DNA from: Candidatus Thorarchaeota archaeon
GTDB taxonomy: Archaea; Asgardarchaeota; Thorarchaeia; Thorarchaeales; Thorarchaeaceae
Direction: 5' to 3'
Length of the DNA stretch: 50,365 nucleotides
Assembly (NCBI GenBank): GCA_011364905.1
Contig: RDNZ01000011.1
Location: forward strand, 1 to 50,365
In this document: positions 7,742-15,380 of the stretch, piece by piece
How the letters are laid out: each line of letters opens with the position of its first letter
Numbering within the stretch: the stretch's first letter is position 1
Notes under the pieces: generated by a model
What the model saw: the letters and a program-made list of their open reading frames with translations, nothing else
Databases searched by the model: none
What the model was told of the DNA's origin: nothing
Made by a program: the position numbers and the translations under genes

Positions 7742-8558
7742 CCTCCATTAAATCAGCTTCGCCAAGATCTGTTTCCATATCATCGTCGAAGTCATCGTCT
7801 TCATCATCGTCGTCCTCATCGCCGTTCTCAGATGCTTTCTTGACATACGCACGTCGGAGAGCTTCCTTTTGTAGCTCGTGCAGATATTTACATGAGTTGA
7901 TGCCCATCTGCATTGCCTCCAAAAGTTCCTCCTTTTTGAACATCCCATCCTGCTGCAAAAGGGTGATTTCATCTGTTGTAGGTAATATGGCCATGGGTAC
8001 ATCTCCTTGGCCATACTTGTCTTCCTCATCACCGAGGTCAACCAAGAGTTTGCCATCAGCTTTTCCAACAGCTACTGCAGGTATCAGACACCTCATTGGA
8101 ATCCCAGCATCAGCGAGTGCTAAAGATGCCGCATTGATTGCTGCGCAGCGTGTGCCGCCATCAGCCTGTATCACTTGAACAAAAACATCAACGACTGCTT
8201 TTGGAAACTCCTCAAGGAAGAGGGCTGGTTTTAGAGCATTGGCAACCACCATAGAGATCTCCTTCTCTCTTCGAGATGGAGCTGGTCTTTTTCTATCTGG
8301 TACAGAAAAAGTTGCCATTCGGTATTCAACCCGTAGGTACGCTCTATCATTCAATGTCAAGTGCCGTGGATGCAACTCCCTTGGACCATAAACAGCAGCG
8401 ATGATGTATGTTTTTCCTTGTCGGATAGATGCTGAGCCATCTGCTTGTTTGAGTACTCCAACCTTTAGCTCAATCGGTCGAAGTTCATCGGTTCTACGAC
8501 CATCTATTCTCAAGCCTTCAGGACTAATTAAAAAGTCAGGCTTTGTTTCAGGACTCAT
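7734..8558 (-). CDS. rrp41: Exosome complex catalytic subunit Rrp41 with acidic tail
   Basis: Phosphorolytic subunit of the archaeal exosome. The RNase PH core is clear: GLRIDGRRTDELRPIELKVGVL, ADGSASIRQGKTYIIAAVYGPRE, RKRPAPSRREKEISMV, QADGGTRCAAINAASLALAD and the catalytic-acid segment LVDLGDEEDKYGQGDVPMA. The core ends around residue 240. A tail of about 30 residues, nearly all Asp/Glu (GDEDDDDEDDDFDDDME and onward), follows and is not usual for the family. The ATG at 8558 overlaps the rrp4 stop by 4 bases. Gene order rrp4-rrp41-rrp42 is the conserved archaeal one. Confidence 0.95.
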   Translation of the reverse strand: MSPETKPDFLISPEGLRIDGRRTDELRPIELKVGVLKQADGSASIRQGKTYIIAAVYGPRELHPRHLTLNDRAYLRVEYRMATFSVPDRKRPAPSRREKEISMVVANALKPALFLEEFPKAVVDVFVQVIQADGGTRCAAINAASLALADAGIPMRCLIPAVAVGKADGKLLVDLGDEEDKYGQGDVPMAILPTTDEITLLQQDGMFKKEELLEAMQMGINSCKYLHELQKEALRRAYVKKASENGDEDDDDEDDDFDDDMETDLGEADLMEDE

Positions 8559-9481
8559 TTTTCTTTCACTTCCTCTTTCTGCTTCTCATCTACTTCTTCT
8601 TCTTCGTTATTTTCAACTTCAGCAACAACATCTACTGATTCATCCTCAGTGTCAGTCGTGGCCTCAGACTCGGTTTTAGACTCCTTTTCTGGCTTGGGTT
8701 CAACTTCCTCTGAGGCTTTTTCATCCTCTGTTTCAGACGCTGAAACAGTATCTGCAATAGAGTCTTCTTCGGAATCTGTTTCATCCTCGACCCCACTGCC
8801 TATCTTACTCATCTCTTCTGCAAGCATCTCACTTATACGGTCTGTGAGTTTAGATGTATGAGCTTGCTCCTCGATTGTCTTGAAAGCCTTGATTGCAAGT
8901 CTCAAAACTGCCGTGTTAGGAGCGCGAATCCAAATTCGACCATTTTGGCCCACCATGGTTTGGATATTCAAGTGGTCTTTGATCATGTTGATCATGGACC
9001 CTCTTCTGCCAATTATTCGTGGAATTTTCGCAGGGCTTACATCAAGGACCATTCCACCTTGGAGCACTCTAAGTCCTCGTCCTTTCATCCCGAGAAAGGG
9101 GCCACTCCCTCTGTCAAACGCAATGACCTCCGCCGCGATTACATCTCCCATGTCCATGTATTCAGAGATGTCATCGGAGTAAGGTCTTCGTAGCGCATTA
9201 TTTGCATGAAGTGATGCACCATATGGACCACCAATGTCAACTTTCCAATTATTCCCTGCCACTAGAGTTATTGTGCCAATTACTAAATCTCCTTCTTTTG
9301 GGATGTAAGCACCCTCAAGAGCAACAACTTTTACAGTGTTCCCTCTGAGTTCTGCAAGGCCTACAAGAGAGGAGAATATCTTACCGCCCTCGTCATATGT
9401 ACCGAAGGATGCTCTATACCTACCTTCTGCGAGCAACTGACCAGGGACTACTACTTCTCGTTTCTGAAAATATACTGCCAA
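8555..9481 (-). CDS. rrp4: Exosome RNA-binding cap subunit Rrp4 with long acidic C-terminal tail
   Basis: Cap protein that feeds RNA into the Rrp41/Rrp42 ring. The N-terminal domain (REVVVPGQLLAEGRYRAS), the S1 domain (residues about 65-145) and the KH domain with IPRIIGRRGSMINMIKDHLN are recognisable. Archaeal Rrp4 is usually about 220-250 residues; this one has 308. The surplus is a Glu/Asp/Ser/Thr-rich tail of about 80 residues starting near SGVEDETDSEED and ending in KQKEEVKEK, probably disordered. The start is a TTG at 9481 with GAGGG about 10 bases upstream. The gene overlaps rrp41 by 4 bases. Confidence 0.93.
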   Translation of the reverse strand: MAVYFQKREVVVPGQLLAEGRYRASFGTYDEGGKIFSSLVGLAELRGNTVKVVALEGAYIPKEGDLVIGTITLVAGNNWKVDIGGPYGASLHANNALRRPYSDDISEYMDMGDVIAAEVIAFDRGSGPFLGMKGRGLRVLQGGMVLDVSPAKIPRIIGRRGSMINMIKDHLNIQTMVGQNGRIWIRAPNTAVLRLAIKAFKTIEEQAHTSKLTDRISEMLAEEMSKIGSGVEDETDSEEDSIADTVSASETEDEKASEEVEPKPEKESKTESEATTDTEDESVDVVAEVENNEEEEVDEKQKEEVKEK

Positions 9482-9536
9482 TGATTTGTTCCCTCATTCT
9501 ATAATGATTGTGATTTTTCGTTTACTTAATTCATGC

Positions 9537-10268
9537 TCATCTGACGAGTTCGATCCTAATCTGCCCCTTCGTCAGCTTGTTGAGTTCGTCATAGAGTTCT
9601 TGTCTTTTCTGTGCAGGAATCTCAACCAATCCTGTCCATGAGCCATCCTGTCCCCATGATTGTGATTTGATGACACCCGCTGTTGCTACCATGTTGTAGC
9701 CCTTCCCGGAGTAGGATGCTGGCAAGGTTATCTGAAGTTTTACACTCTCAAAGGAAATAGGTATAATCACACGGAGTGCCTTCACAACATTTGGAACTTG
9801 TTCATCTACACTGAGAAAGGGGTCCACACGAACCTTCGCTTCTTCCATAGCTTGTCGAATTCTATCAGGTGGATGGGGATTACCCGTTTGAGGATTCATT
9901 GCGCGTTTGGAGATGTTATCTATGATGGTTTCAGTCTTCTCTTCCACAAGTTGCTCTCTCTGTTCATGTGTTAATCTGAACTCGCCTTGTTTGATAATCT
10001 CCGGTGCAATCTCAAAGATTTCATCGGAGCCAAATGCATCCTTAACGAGGCTTTCAGTTGCCCGTTCCCCTCGTTTGGCATCCTCATAGACCTCATATGA
10101 TTTCAGTATGTCCTCAAGAGGAATACTCTCACCACGTCTGTATTCAAATGCAAGGTGTGGATCTACGAACAGCTCGAATCTAAGATGACCTTTTTGAATT
10201 CCAATGACCACTGCATCGAGCTCAAGCCATTTTTCGCCTGTTTTCCTGCCGGACCCGCCACCCATCAT
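9537..10268 (-). CDS. sdo1: Ribosome maturation protein SBDS (Sdo1)
   Basis: Archaeal orthologue of the Shwachman-Bodian-Diamond protein. In eukaryotes the family works with an EF-2-like GTPase to release eIF6 from the large ribosomal subunit. The 243-residue protein has the N-terminal FYSH-domain pattern (FELFVDPHLAFEYRRGESIPLEDILKSYEVYEDAKRG in short), the middle helical region (PHPPDRIRQAMEEAKVRVDPF) and a C-terminal ferredoxin-like domain (VVKALRVIIPISFE; ITLPASYSGKGYNM). Length is normal. The start is one of two consecutive ATGs at 10268, with AGGAG about 11 bases upstream. It lies 14 bases after psmA. Confidence 0.94.
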   Translation of the reverse strand: MMGGGSGRKTGEKWLELDAVVIGIQKGHLRFELFVDPHLAFEYRRGESIPLEDILKSYEVYEDAKRGERATESLVKDAFGSDEIFEIAPEIIKQGEFRLTHEQREQLVEEKTETIIDNISKRAMNPQTGNPHPPDRIRQAMEEAKVRVDPFLSVDEQVPNVVKALRVIIPISFESVKLQITLPASYSGKGYNMVATAGVIKSQSWGQDGSWTGLVEIPAQKRQELYDELNKLTKGQIRIELVR

Positions 10269-10282
10269 TTGTAGGTCAACTC

Positions 10283-11011
10283 CTAATCAGAGGACTCGGT
10301 AGTTTGAAGGACCGATTTAATCTCAGACACTGCAAGTTTCTCAAATGTCCGAGATTCTACTGGGATTCTAGCAATCTCAACATTATCTGCTGTTAGAGTC
10401 GTTTCGCTGGTTTCGCGAAGGGACCCAATTGCCAGTGTAATTGCATCATCCAGACTCATTTTCCGATTGTATCTCTTCTCAAGATATTCGCCAGCACTCG
10501 CAGCACCTCTTCCGATGATAGAGGCTAGAAAGCCCCAATATGTACCAACTGGGTCGGTGACGTACAATCTTGGGGACCCATCGAAATCTACTGAGCCAAT
10601 AATCATGGCAACACCATAAGGTCTTGCACCGCCCCCTTGCGTGAACTCTGCCTTAATATCGCAGATGTGTTCAGCTAAGGCTTCTGCTGGAATCGCTTCT
10701 TCGTATGTTAACCAGTATGACTGCGCCTTGACTCTTGCTTCTGCTATTAGTTTTCTAGCATCAGCCATCAAACCAGATGTTACCACCCCAACATGCTCGT
10801 CTATCTTTGAGATTTTCTCTACGCTGTCGGGCTCTTGCAAGGGCTGGATTTTCTTCTCAGCTAGAAGAATGACTCCTTGTTCAACGAGAATACCAATCGA
10901 TGTGGCGCCTTGCTCAACTGCCTTCTTTGCATATTCAGCAGCAAATATCCGTCCGTCAGGACTAAAGATACTCGTGCTCATATCATAACCAGCGCCAGAG
11001 ATCCCAAACAC
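10283..11011 (-). CDS. psmA: Proteasome subunit alpha
   Basis: Alpha subunit of the 20S proteasome, forming the outer rings that gate substrate entry and bind regulatory ATPases. The 242-residue product begins MFGISGAGYDMSTSIFSPDGR, matching the family GYD...FSPDGR signature, and continues EYAKKAVEQGATSIGI. It lacks the N-terminal catalytic Thr, as expected for alpha. A TTG at 11026 is also possible. However, GGAGGA lies 7-8 bases ahead of the GTG at 11011, and that start gives the usual short N-terminus, so I prefer 11011. The gene heads the sdo1-exosome block. Confidence 0.93.
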   Translation of the reverse strand: MFGISGAGYDMSTSIFSPDGRIFAAEYAKKAVEQGATSIGILVEQGVILLAEKKIQPLQEPDSVEKISKIDEHVGVVTSGLMADARKLIAEARVKAQSYWLTYEEAIPAEALAEHICDIKAEFTQGGGARPYGVAMIIGSVDFDGSPRLYVTDPVGTYWGFLASIIGRGAASAGEYLEKRYNRKMSLDDAITLAIGSLRETSETTLTADNVEIARIPVESRTFEKLAVSEIKSVLQTTESSD

Positions 11012-11212
11012 AATTTTTTCCTCCAAGTAGTCTTCAGAGCCCAGCGGAAGTCAGAAATTCGCTAAGTTATTCAATCCAACAATTCCGAAGAGTTGTGAAG
11101 GCTCCTTTGCTAACAGTCCAAGGCGTTCCTGCCACTAGGCTGTTAATCGAAGACCAAGGCTTACGCTCATAAAGCTTCTGGTCCATCCGCTTTATTTAGG
11201 AGGCACAATTAC

Positions 11213-11611
11213 TCAGTCTTGTATCAGATAGAGGTATACAACGAAACCAAGAGACAAAATTACAGTCATAGAACCAACGAAGAGGGCAAACATGGCTGTC
11301 GACATAATAGCTATAAAGATGACAGTAATAATGACCTCGGTCCAACCGGCCCTTATGCTGGTAAGCGCCAATCTAAGATTAATCACACTCACTAAAAGAA
11401 AGACAAAGATCATGAACATGATTAGAACTTCAAGAACGACTGTGACTGCAGGATTGAATTCATTAATAGCCCCAACAGGACTGGTATCAATGACTTCAGG
11501 GGAAGACCAAGCCCAGAAAGCCAGTCCCAGGACTATAAACACTACAGTGAATAATACAGTGAAAACCGTTGAACGCAGGAGTTCTCGTCTTTCTGGGATT
11601 TCTTCACTCAC
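11213..11611 (-). CDS. Small four-helix membrane protein of unknown function
   Basis: Not recognised. The 132-residue protein has a charged N-terminus (MSEEIPERRELLR) and about four hydrophobic segments, at roughly residues 15-35, 55-78, 92-110 and 112-130. No catalytic or metal-binding motif is visible. It starts with a GTG at 11611, and a TATA-like TGTTTAAG lies about 40 bases upstream (near 11652-11661). It is followed by about 200 bp before psmA and preceded by the metal ABC permease gene, both on the same strand. There is no evidence that it belongs to either unit. Confidence 0.6.
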   Translation of the reverse strand: MSEEIPERRELLRSTVFTVLFTVVFIVLGLAFWAWSSPEVIDTSPVGAINEFNPAVTVVLEVLIMFMIFVFLLVSVINLRLALTSIRAGWTEVIITVIFIAIMSTAMFALFVGSMTVILSLGFVVYLYLIQD

Positions 11612-11711
11612 TGTTCTTTACACCGACCTTGGAACTCGAGGATTTGTGTTCCACTCTTAAACATACCGACCGATTCAATGATGTCCATTATTGATAGAAT
11701 TGCAGAATGGA

Positions 11712-12662
11712 TTAATGATCATGACTATGATTGTTTTCTTGATCGATTACCAATGATGCTTTGAATGTATCAATCATTTCATCCGATTCGGTTTTTTCGG
11801 CTTTGGGCTCGACATGCACTCTGTCACGTACCCGTTTAATTTGGAGAGCTAACAGATAGGCCAGTGCAGCCAGGATACCAGCAATTGCACTAGGAGATAC
11901 AAAAACCACAAAGGAGGTTGTGAGACCAACAAGTTCCGAAACAAGAGCAATGAGGAACACAGAAAAAATGACTCCCCGAACTGACTTGACTAATTCGTTG
12001 GATGCGGCTGCTGGTGCAACCATTATCGCATATACAAGTATGGCCCCTACAGCCTTTGTTGCCAAAGCAATGGCAAGTGCTGAAACAATGAGCATAAGGT
12101 AATGGTAGGCACGTGCATTCATACCGTGTGCAATAGAACCTTCCATATCAACACTGACATAGACGAACTCTTTGTTGAACATTAATGTGATGAAACCCAG
12201 CAGAACAGCTGTGCTTGCTAGCATAATGATATCGATATTATTGAGTAGCAAGATATCCCCTATTAGGTAGCCCCAAATTTGAGGGACTCGATAAGGTGGG
12301 ATGTAGTACATCAAAAAGACCGCAATGCTCATCGAGAGGGCAAATGATACTCCTACCGCAACCTCCATCTTTTGTGTCAATCCTGATTCGCCCGCGTAAC
12401 CTGTGAAAGCTGCTACAAGTACACTGAACAATAGAGCTCCAAGTATGGGATTGAACCATGGTACCAAACCAGAGTCTTGAAGGAATATCCCCAGCGCTGT
12501 ACCTCCCAGTGCAGCATGTGCAACACCAGCGGCCATGAATGACAGTCCGCGAAACACAAGGAAGGTGCCACTCGCAGCAGCAACAACTGCAATCAGAACG
12601 GCCGCAAGTAGTGCCCTCTGTAAGAATGGGCTGTCCATAATCAATTGGATTATCTCAATCAT
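11712..12662 (-). CDS. Metal ABC transporter permease (ZnuB/MntB family)
   Basis: Integral membrane subunit of a cluster A-I metal importer (Zn/Mn/Fe or related ions). The protein has about 316 residues from the ATG at 12662 and about eight hydrophobic helices. It carries the family segments FLVFRGLSFMAAGVAHAALGG near the N-terminus and KAVGAILVYAIMVAPAAAS, which belongs to the ATPase-coupling/helix region. The C-terminus ends NNHSHDH, a short histidine-rich cytoplasmic tail that could bind metal. The ATG overlaps the ATPase stop by 8 bases, and GGAA lies upstream; an earlier GTG at 12683 is less likely. The upstream NikR-type gene suggests nickel or a metal sensed by it. Confidence 0.88.
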   Translation of the reverse strand: MIEIIQLIMDSPFLQRALLAAVLIAVVAAASGTFLVFRGLSFMAAGVAHAALGGTALGIFLQDSGLVPWFNPILGALLFSVLVAAFTGYAGESGLTQKMEVAVGVSFALSMSIAVFLMYYIPPYRVPQIWGYLIGDILLLNNIDIIMLASTAVLLGFITLMFNKEFVYVSVDMEGSIAHGMNARAYHYLMLIVSALAIALATKAVGAILVYAIMVAPAAASNELVKSVRGVIFSVFLIALVSELVGLTTSFVVFVSPSAIAGILAALAYLLALQIKRVRDRVHVEPKAEKTESDEMIDTFKASLVIDQENNHSHDH

Positions 12663-13458
12663 GGCGATCAATTCCAGAGTCACGGGTCATGCAATATCGG
12701 TGGCCTGCATATTCTACGATTCTTGCAGTTGGGCCATACACTTTTTTCATCAATTCTGGATCCATCACACTACAGGGCTCGCCAATCCCAATTACAGTGT
12801 TCTTCAGTAGCAACACCTCCTCCACAAGTGTATGAATGGGATTTAGGTCATGAGTCACCATTATTATACTGACATCGTTTTCCTTGTGATACTTGTCTAG
12901 GGCTTCAACAATGAGGTCCTGACTCTCAACATCTGTGCCCGATAACGGCTCATCAAGCACAAGAATTGAACCATCACTGGCGAGAGCCCTCGCTACTAAC
13001 ACTCTCTGACGCTGCCCACCAGATAGCTCAGGAAAGGGTCGATTCCACAAATCAACCATATCAACTTGTTCAAGCGCATCTCTGGAAATTTTAATGTCCT
13101 TTGACGACGCGAATCGTGGAGGCAGTTTCTTGAGGAGTCTACCCATTAGAACTATGTCTTTCACTTTCATGGGTACAGTGAGTTCTATACGGTCTCTTTG
13201 AGGTACATATCTGATCATTTTCCTGATTTTTCCAGAATTCTTCACAGAGTCGAACCCATTGACCTTGATAGTACCTCTAAACGGCCTTATGAGTCCCAGA
13301 AACGCCTTGATTAAAGTTGATTTTCCAGATCCATTTGGACCTATGATTGCCATGAAACTCGGGGATTTTATCTTGAAAGAAACATCATGAAGAGCCATTT
13401 CACCATTGGGATATCGAACTGCTAGATTCTGAGCCTCAAGCAATGGTTCGGCAGTCAT
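12655..13458 (-). CDS. Metal ABC transporter ATP-binding protein (ZnuC/MntA-like)
   Basis: ATPase of the metal importer, 267 residues. Walker A GPNGSGKST is at 40-48, signature LSGGQRQRV begins at 145, Walker B ILVLDEP ends at 171 and the switch histidine lies in IIMVTHD. The segment YVPQRDRIE is the Q-loop found in metal-type (zinc/manganese) ATPases. The ATG at 13458 overlaps the regulator stop by 4 bases. The order regulator-ATPase-permease on one strand, with the binding protein divergent, makes one transport regulon. Confidence 0.9.
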   Translation of the reverse strand: MTAEPLLEAQNLAVRYPNGEMALHDVSFKIKSPSFMAIIGPNGSGKSTLIKAFLGLIRPFRGTIKVNGFDSVKNSGKIRKMIRYVPQRDRIELTVPMKVKDIVLMGRLLKKLPPRFASSKDIKISRDALEQVDMVDLWNRPFPELSGGQRQRVLVARALASDGSILVLDEPLSGTDVESQDLIVEALDKYHKENDVSIIMVTHDLNPIHTLVEEVLLLKNTVIGIGEPCSVMDPELMKKVYGPTARIVEYAGHRYCMTRDSGIDRHD

Positions 13459-13862
13459 AGTGTGTCCACCCCAATCAAACTGACATCGACCTTGAGAACT
13501 TTCTTTTGTGCTCGAAGTTTCTTAAGAAACTCGCGTACAATATCCGCTTTTGCAGTGACTATCATTACCTCTATGCAACTGCCATCGCTTGTATGTGAGT
13601 GGACAGTGGCTGCTATGTTCTCCTTAAACTCGTGTTGAACCACATTGATGTTATGTTTCTGTCCCTTCTTGTAGTAGAGCGCTGTGATTACGACGGTTAT
13701 GACTCCTTTTGCGCGCTCTATGTTTCGATGCTCAGACATCAATGCCTTGACAGCATGGCGTACAACATCTGACCGATTCGAGAACTCGCCCTCTCTTAAG
13801 AGAAACTCCAATTCCTCTAGATCAGACTCTGTCATGGATACTGCAATAGGTTTAAACGGCAT
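13455..13862 (-). CDS. nikR: NikR-type nickel-responsive ribbon-helix-helix regulator
   Basis: DNA-binding metal sensor. Residues 1-48 form a ribbon-helix-helix (PIAVSMTESDLEELEFLL, then NRSDVVRHAVKALM). The rest is an ACT-like tetramerisation domain. The nickel site is intact: H77, H88, H90 and C96 with spacing H-x10-H-x-H-x5-C, the same spacing as E. coli NikR H76/H87/H89/C95. I chose the ATG at 13862 (135 residues), with GGGGA about 8 bases upstream; a TTG two codons earlier is possible. It begins the operon with the ABC ATPase and permease, and an inverted repeat of NikR-operator size lies just upstream. Confidence 0.9.
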   Translation of the reverse strand: MPFKPIAVSMTESDLEELEFLLREGEFSNRSDVVRHAVKALMSEHRNIERAKGVITVVITALYYKKGQKHNINVVQHEFKENIAATVHSHTSDGSCIEVMIVTAKADIVREFLKKLRAQKKVLKVDVSLIGVDTL

Positions 13863-13888
13863 TTTCAATCCCCAAAATGGGTCTTTGG

Positions 13889-13916
13889 TTAGTAACTATT
13901 TCAAAATTGTTATTAA
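13889..13916. promoter_or_regulatory. 28-bp inverted repeat, candidate NikR operator, overlapping a TATA box
   Basis: TTAGTAAC, 12 bases, then GTTATTAA: the two 8-base arms are inverted copies with one mismatch. The total length of 28 bp equals that of the E. coli NikR operator (6-16-6), although the half-sites differ. It lies in the 88-bp gap between nikR and the divergent binding-protein gene. The right arm contains TTATTAA, positioned 35-41 bases before the ATG at 13951, where a TATA box would be. Repressor binding would therefore block transcription initiation. Function is inferred from symmetry and position. Confidence 0.6.
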
Positions 13917-13950
13917 GCATTTGGCTAGATGATGCTTGAGAGTGTAATTG

Positions 13951-15003
13951 ATGCGGCGAAAGGCGTCTTTGATCCCATTGTTTCTACTCCTACTACCACT
14001 TCTCTTAAGTGGAGTGACATTGGACGTTGACGCTCAAACTACTCCGACAAGGAGCGTTGCTGCTTCCGTCCCTTCACTGGCCGGGATTGTTAAGAGAGTG
14101 GGAGGTTCCATCTATAATACCACTGTTTTGCTTGAGCAAGAAACGGATCCCCATGCGTTTTCAGTCACTCCTAAGATGATAGCAATTGCCGACGCAGCAG
14201 ATTTACTCGTTTTGACAGGACACTTTCTTTGGGAGGAGGAGCTGGCGAATCTTACGTCAACGCCATTCATCACGTTTCATGATGCAAACGCATTAGAGAA
14301 TTACGAGGATTTTGGAGCAGCCTACTCACCAATGCCAGGCGGAGGAACTGGAAACGATGCACAAGGGAATCCACACGGATTCTGGCTTTTGCCCAAGAAC
14401 GCAGAGGCTGTGGCAAATGCTACCCGCGCGGCGTTGACAACACTCAATGCCTCGCTTTCGAGCGAATTGACCTCGAACTTCGATGCCTTTGTTGAGTCCA
14501 TTGACGAACTACAAGGCCTCATCGACACAGTTGATGATCAGAACGGTTTCTCTGATATGCAGGCTGTGGTTGTAGCACCTGCTGAGGCTTATGTCGCAGA
14601 GGCATTTGGGATTACAAGCGTGGCTGTCCTTCAGATTGAGGAACTTACCATATCAAGTCAGAAGCTTGTGGAGGTTGGAAATGCAATCAGGAACGGGAGC
14701 ATACAACTGATTATTGGTTCAGATGTGGCTCAGTTCGAGGCAGGTGGGGAGTTTGCATATCAGCTTCAGGCAGACTATGGCGGTGTCTTAGTCTGGTTGA
14801 AGACGGTATTTTTCGCAGAGCTTGATTACATTTCAATGATGAGCTATGATCTTGGAGCTCTTGTTTCAGGATTGGAGGGAGTGCCAGGAAATGCGACAAA
14901 TACTGGGTTGAACATTGGACTGATAGCATTAGCAGGAGTTCTTGGGATCATGGTTACTATCGAATCAGCGCTTTTGATAGTGCGCGCCAGAGAGGACACA
15001 TGA
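13951..15003 (+). CDS. Metal ABC transporter substrate-binding protein (ZnuA-like), membrane-anchored at both ends
   Basis: Extracellular metal-binding protein of the importer, 350 residues. An N-terminal signal/anchor (about residues 5-27) precedes a ZnuA-type fold with VAASVPSLAGIVKRVGG. Putative metal histidines lie in TDPHAF (about residue 67) and GNPHGFW (about residue 131). The position where the family normally has a third histidine (before A-x-G-Y/F in the linker region) reads VAPAEAYVAEAFGI, with no histidine. A second hydrophobic helix at the C-terminus (GLIALAGVLGIMVTIESALL) should tether the protein. The ATG at 13951 follows an in-frame TTG at 13948. It is transcribed away from nikR. 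Confidence 0.82.
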   Translation: MRRKASLIPLFLLLLPLLLSGVTLDVDAQTTPTRSVAASVPSLAGIVKRVGGSIYNTTVLLEQETDPHAFSVTPKMIAIADAADLLVLTGHFLWEEELANLTSTPFITFHDANALENYEDFGAAYSPMPGGGTGNDAQGNPHGFWLLPKNAEAVANATRAALTTLNASLSSELTSNFDAFVESIDELQGLIDTVDDQNGFSDMQAVVVAPAEAYVAEAFGITSVAVLQIEELTISSQKLVEVGNAIRNGSIQLIIGSDVAQFEAGGEFAYQLQADYGGVLVWLKTVFFAELDYISMMSYDLGALVSGLEGVPGNATNTGLNIGLIALAGVLGIMVTIESALLIVRAREDT

Positions 15004-15008
15004 ATGAA

Positions 15009-15338
15009 TCACTGAACATTTGTGCCAAGACGCATATTATAAACTGCAAACTCTAACTCAGTCAGTTCATCCTGGATCTTTCTGTATTTTGTTTCAAACT
15101 CCTCTATACCAATGATGCCAGCCTTCTTGTCTACAACAAGTTGCTTCAAGGCTTTTTGGCGGTCGTGAATCTTTTTCTTAAGCAGTTCCCACTCATCCTT
15201 TCTTGAGGCTATAGACTCACCCCAACTAGTACTTGCGTCTGCATCTTGATCGAGCTTGTGCACTACATCATCCAAAGATTTCTTGATTTCCTCTGGATTG
15301 CCTGACTTCTCAGATTCATGTTCACTCAACACACTCAC
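15009..15338 (-). CDS. Small coiled-coil protein, function unknown
   Basis: Not recognised. The 109-residue protein is hydrophilic. It has a Ser/Glu-rich first third and a long predicted helix/coiled coil (EWELLKKKIHDRQKALKQLV ... FETKYRKIQDELTELEFAVYNM). There are no cysteines and no membrane segment. It lies 42 bases downstream of the AEC transporter on the same strand and converges with the binding-protein gene, ending 5 bases from its stop. It may be the last gene of the operon starting at 21315, but the link is positional only. Confidence 0.62.
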   Translation of the reverse strand: MSVLSEHESEKSGNPEEIKKSLDDVVHKLDQDADASTSWGESIASRKDEWELLKKKIHDRQKALKQLVVDKKAGIIGIEEFETKYRKIQDELTELEFAVYNMRLGTNVQ

Positions 15339-15380
15339 CGCTCTTGGTTCAAAGAATCATATTCGATATATGCCTTCAGT

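Noticed and set aside
7708..9193. Several serine-rich plus-strand frames over the exosome genes
   Set aside because: They are antisense shadows of the Asp/Glu-rich tails and cores of Rrp41 and Rrp4.
11067..11186. 39-codon minus-strand frame between the small membrane protein and psmA, starting MDQKLYERKPWSS
   Set aside because: No ribosome-binding site, no recognised family, and a frame of this length is common by chance; not strong enough to list as a gene.
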